From assembly GCF_034314105.1 (NCBI RefSeq), contig NZ_JAVIWJ010000001.1, forward strand, positions 2,047,501 through 2,111,500: 64,000 bases of DNA, in the 5' to 3' direction. Below the pieces are notes generated by a model. The model saw only the letters and a list, made by a program, of their open reading frames with translations, was not told the origin of the DNA and did no database searches. Below are positions 63,857 to 64,000 of the stretch, one piece after another. Source of the DNA: Pseudomonas sp. AB6. Its GTDB lineage: Bacteria > Pseudomonadota > Gammaproteobacteria > Pseudomonadales > Pseudomonadaceae. The position numbers were made by a program, and so were the translations under genes. Numbering within the stretch: the stretch's first letter is position 1; every line of letters begins with the position of its first letter.

Positions 63857-64000
63857 TTGCCAGTGTCCTGCTCGGCCATTACCTGTCGGCGTTTACCGCC
63901 CTTGGAATTCCCCTGTACTTGCCTCGTATCCTTGCCGATCTGGCGCCTAACGCGCCGGGGTGGAGCATTGGCGTGTTGTTTGTACTTCCCACCTTGTGTA
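63841..64000 (+). CDS. pvsC: MFS transporter, PvsC-like siderophore exporter (partial)
   Basis: The first 53 codons, cut by the window end. MRRRLIASVLLGHYLSAFTA followed by LGIPLYLPRIL and GWSIGVLFVLPTL is the start of a major-facilitator protein. It overlaps the synthetase by 16 nt; GGAGGGAAG lies just upstream. By position it should export the siderophore. Confidence 0.78.
   Translation, partial: MRRRLIASVLLGHYLSAFTALGIPLYLPRILADLAPNAPGWSIGVLFVLPTLC

Overview
The window is bacterial chromosome from a Pseudomonas (Gammaproteobacteria). This rests on the gene content: a DUF1652 protein, a PctA-type chemoreceptor and an E. coli-like AraFGH importer. It also rests on dense GC-rich coding and typical Pseudomonas intergenic palindromes. 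The species cannot be fixed from sequence alone; a fluorescens/fragi-like member fits best, because a vibrioferrin-type siderophore locus is present.

Layout. (1) 1-4.2 kb is accessory DNA: the 3' end of a DEDD-type 3'-5' exonuclease gene, several unrecognised or weakly recognised genes (zinc ribbon plus membrane helix, two very small proteins, an HTH-like protein), an AT-rich HNH-type gene, and diverged copies of an intergenic repeat. (2) 4.2-6.5 kb is a decayed end of an integrative conjugative element: a STY4528-type replication gene with iteron-like repeats, a deletion scar, and a truncated parA next to tRNA-Asn(GTT). (3) 6.6-7.05 kb encodes an SRPBCC protein. (4) 7.2-17.8 kb is a complete carbon-phosphorus lyase operon, phnCDEFGHIJKLMNP, preceded by a candidate three-repeat PHO box. 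(5) 18-23 kb holds a siderophore-esterase-like hydrolase, an amino-acid-type dCache chemoreceptor and a PBP2 paralogue. (6) 23.3-30.3 kb is an L-arabinose module: araFGH, a lactonase, a FadR-type regulator and a secreted aldose 1-epimerase. A shared operator-like motif lies in front of the regulator and of araF. (7) 30.4-42.1 kb is mostly core genes: fetAB, an ABC exporter, DUF1652, a PAS-LuxR regulator, a DUF318 permease, selU-selD, a pyrroline-2-carboxylate reductase, DUF2252 and an FKBP. (8) topB follows a near-consensus LexA box at 42110. (9) 44-46.5 kb has DUF4174, a KGG stress protein and mntH. (10) 46.7-53.4 kb is a compact galactofuranose-linked cluster: ABC exporter, glycosidase-like protein, glf and a glycosyltransferase, with divergent galE. 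(11) 53.5-56.8 kb holds a haem-oxygenase-like iron enzyme paired with a methyltransferase, then an M24 peptidase-like gene. (12) 57.9-64 kb starts a Fur-box-controlled siderophore operon: an SbnG-like citrate synthase, a TonB-dependent receptor, an ATP-grasp ligase, an IucA/IucC synthetase and an MFS exporter cut by the window end.

Functionally, the window combines nutrient scavenging (phosphonates, arabinose, Mn, Fe) with envelope functions. The least described parts are the Galf cluster, the iron-enzyme/methyltransferase pair, the citrate-synthase-equipped siderophore operon, and the SOS-type site before topB.
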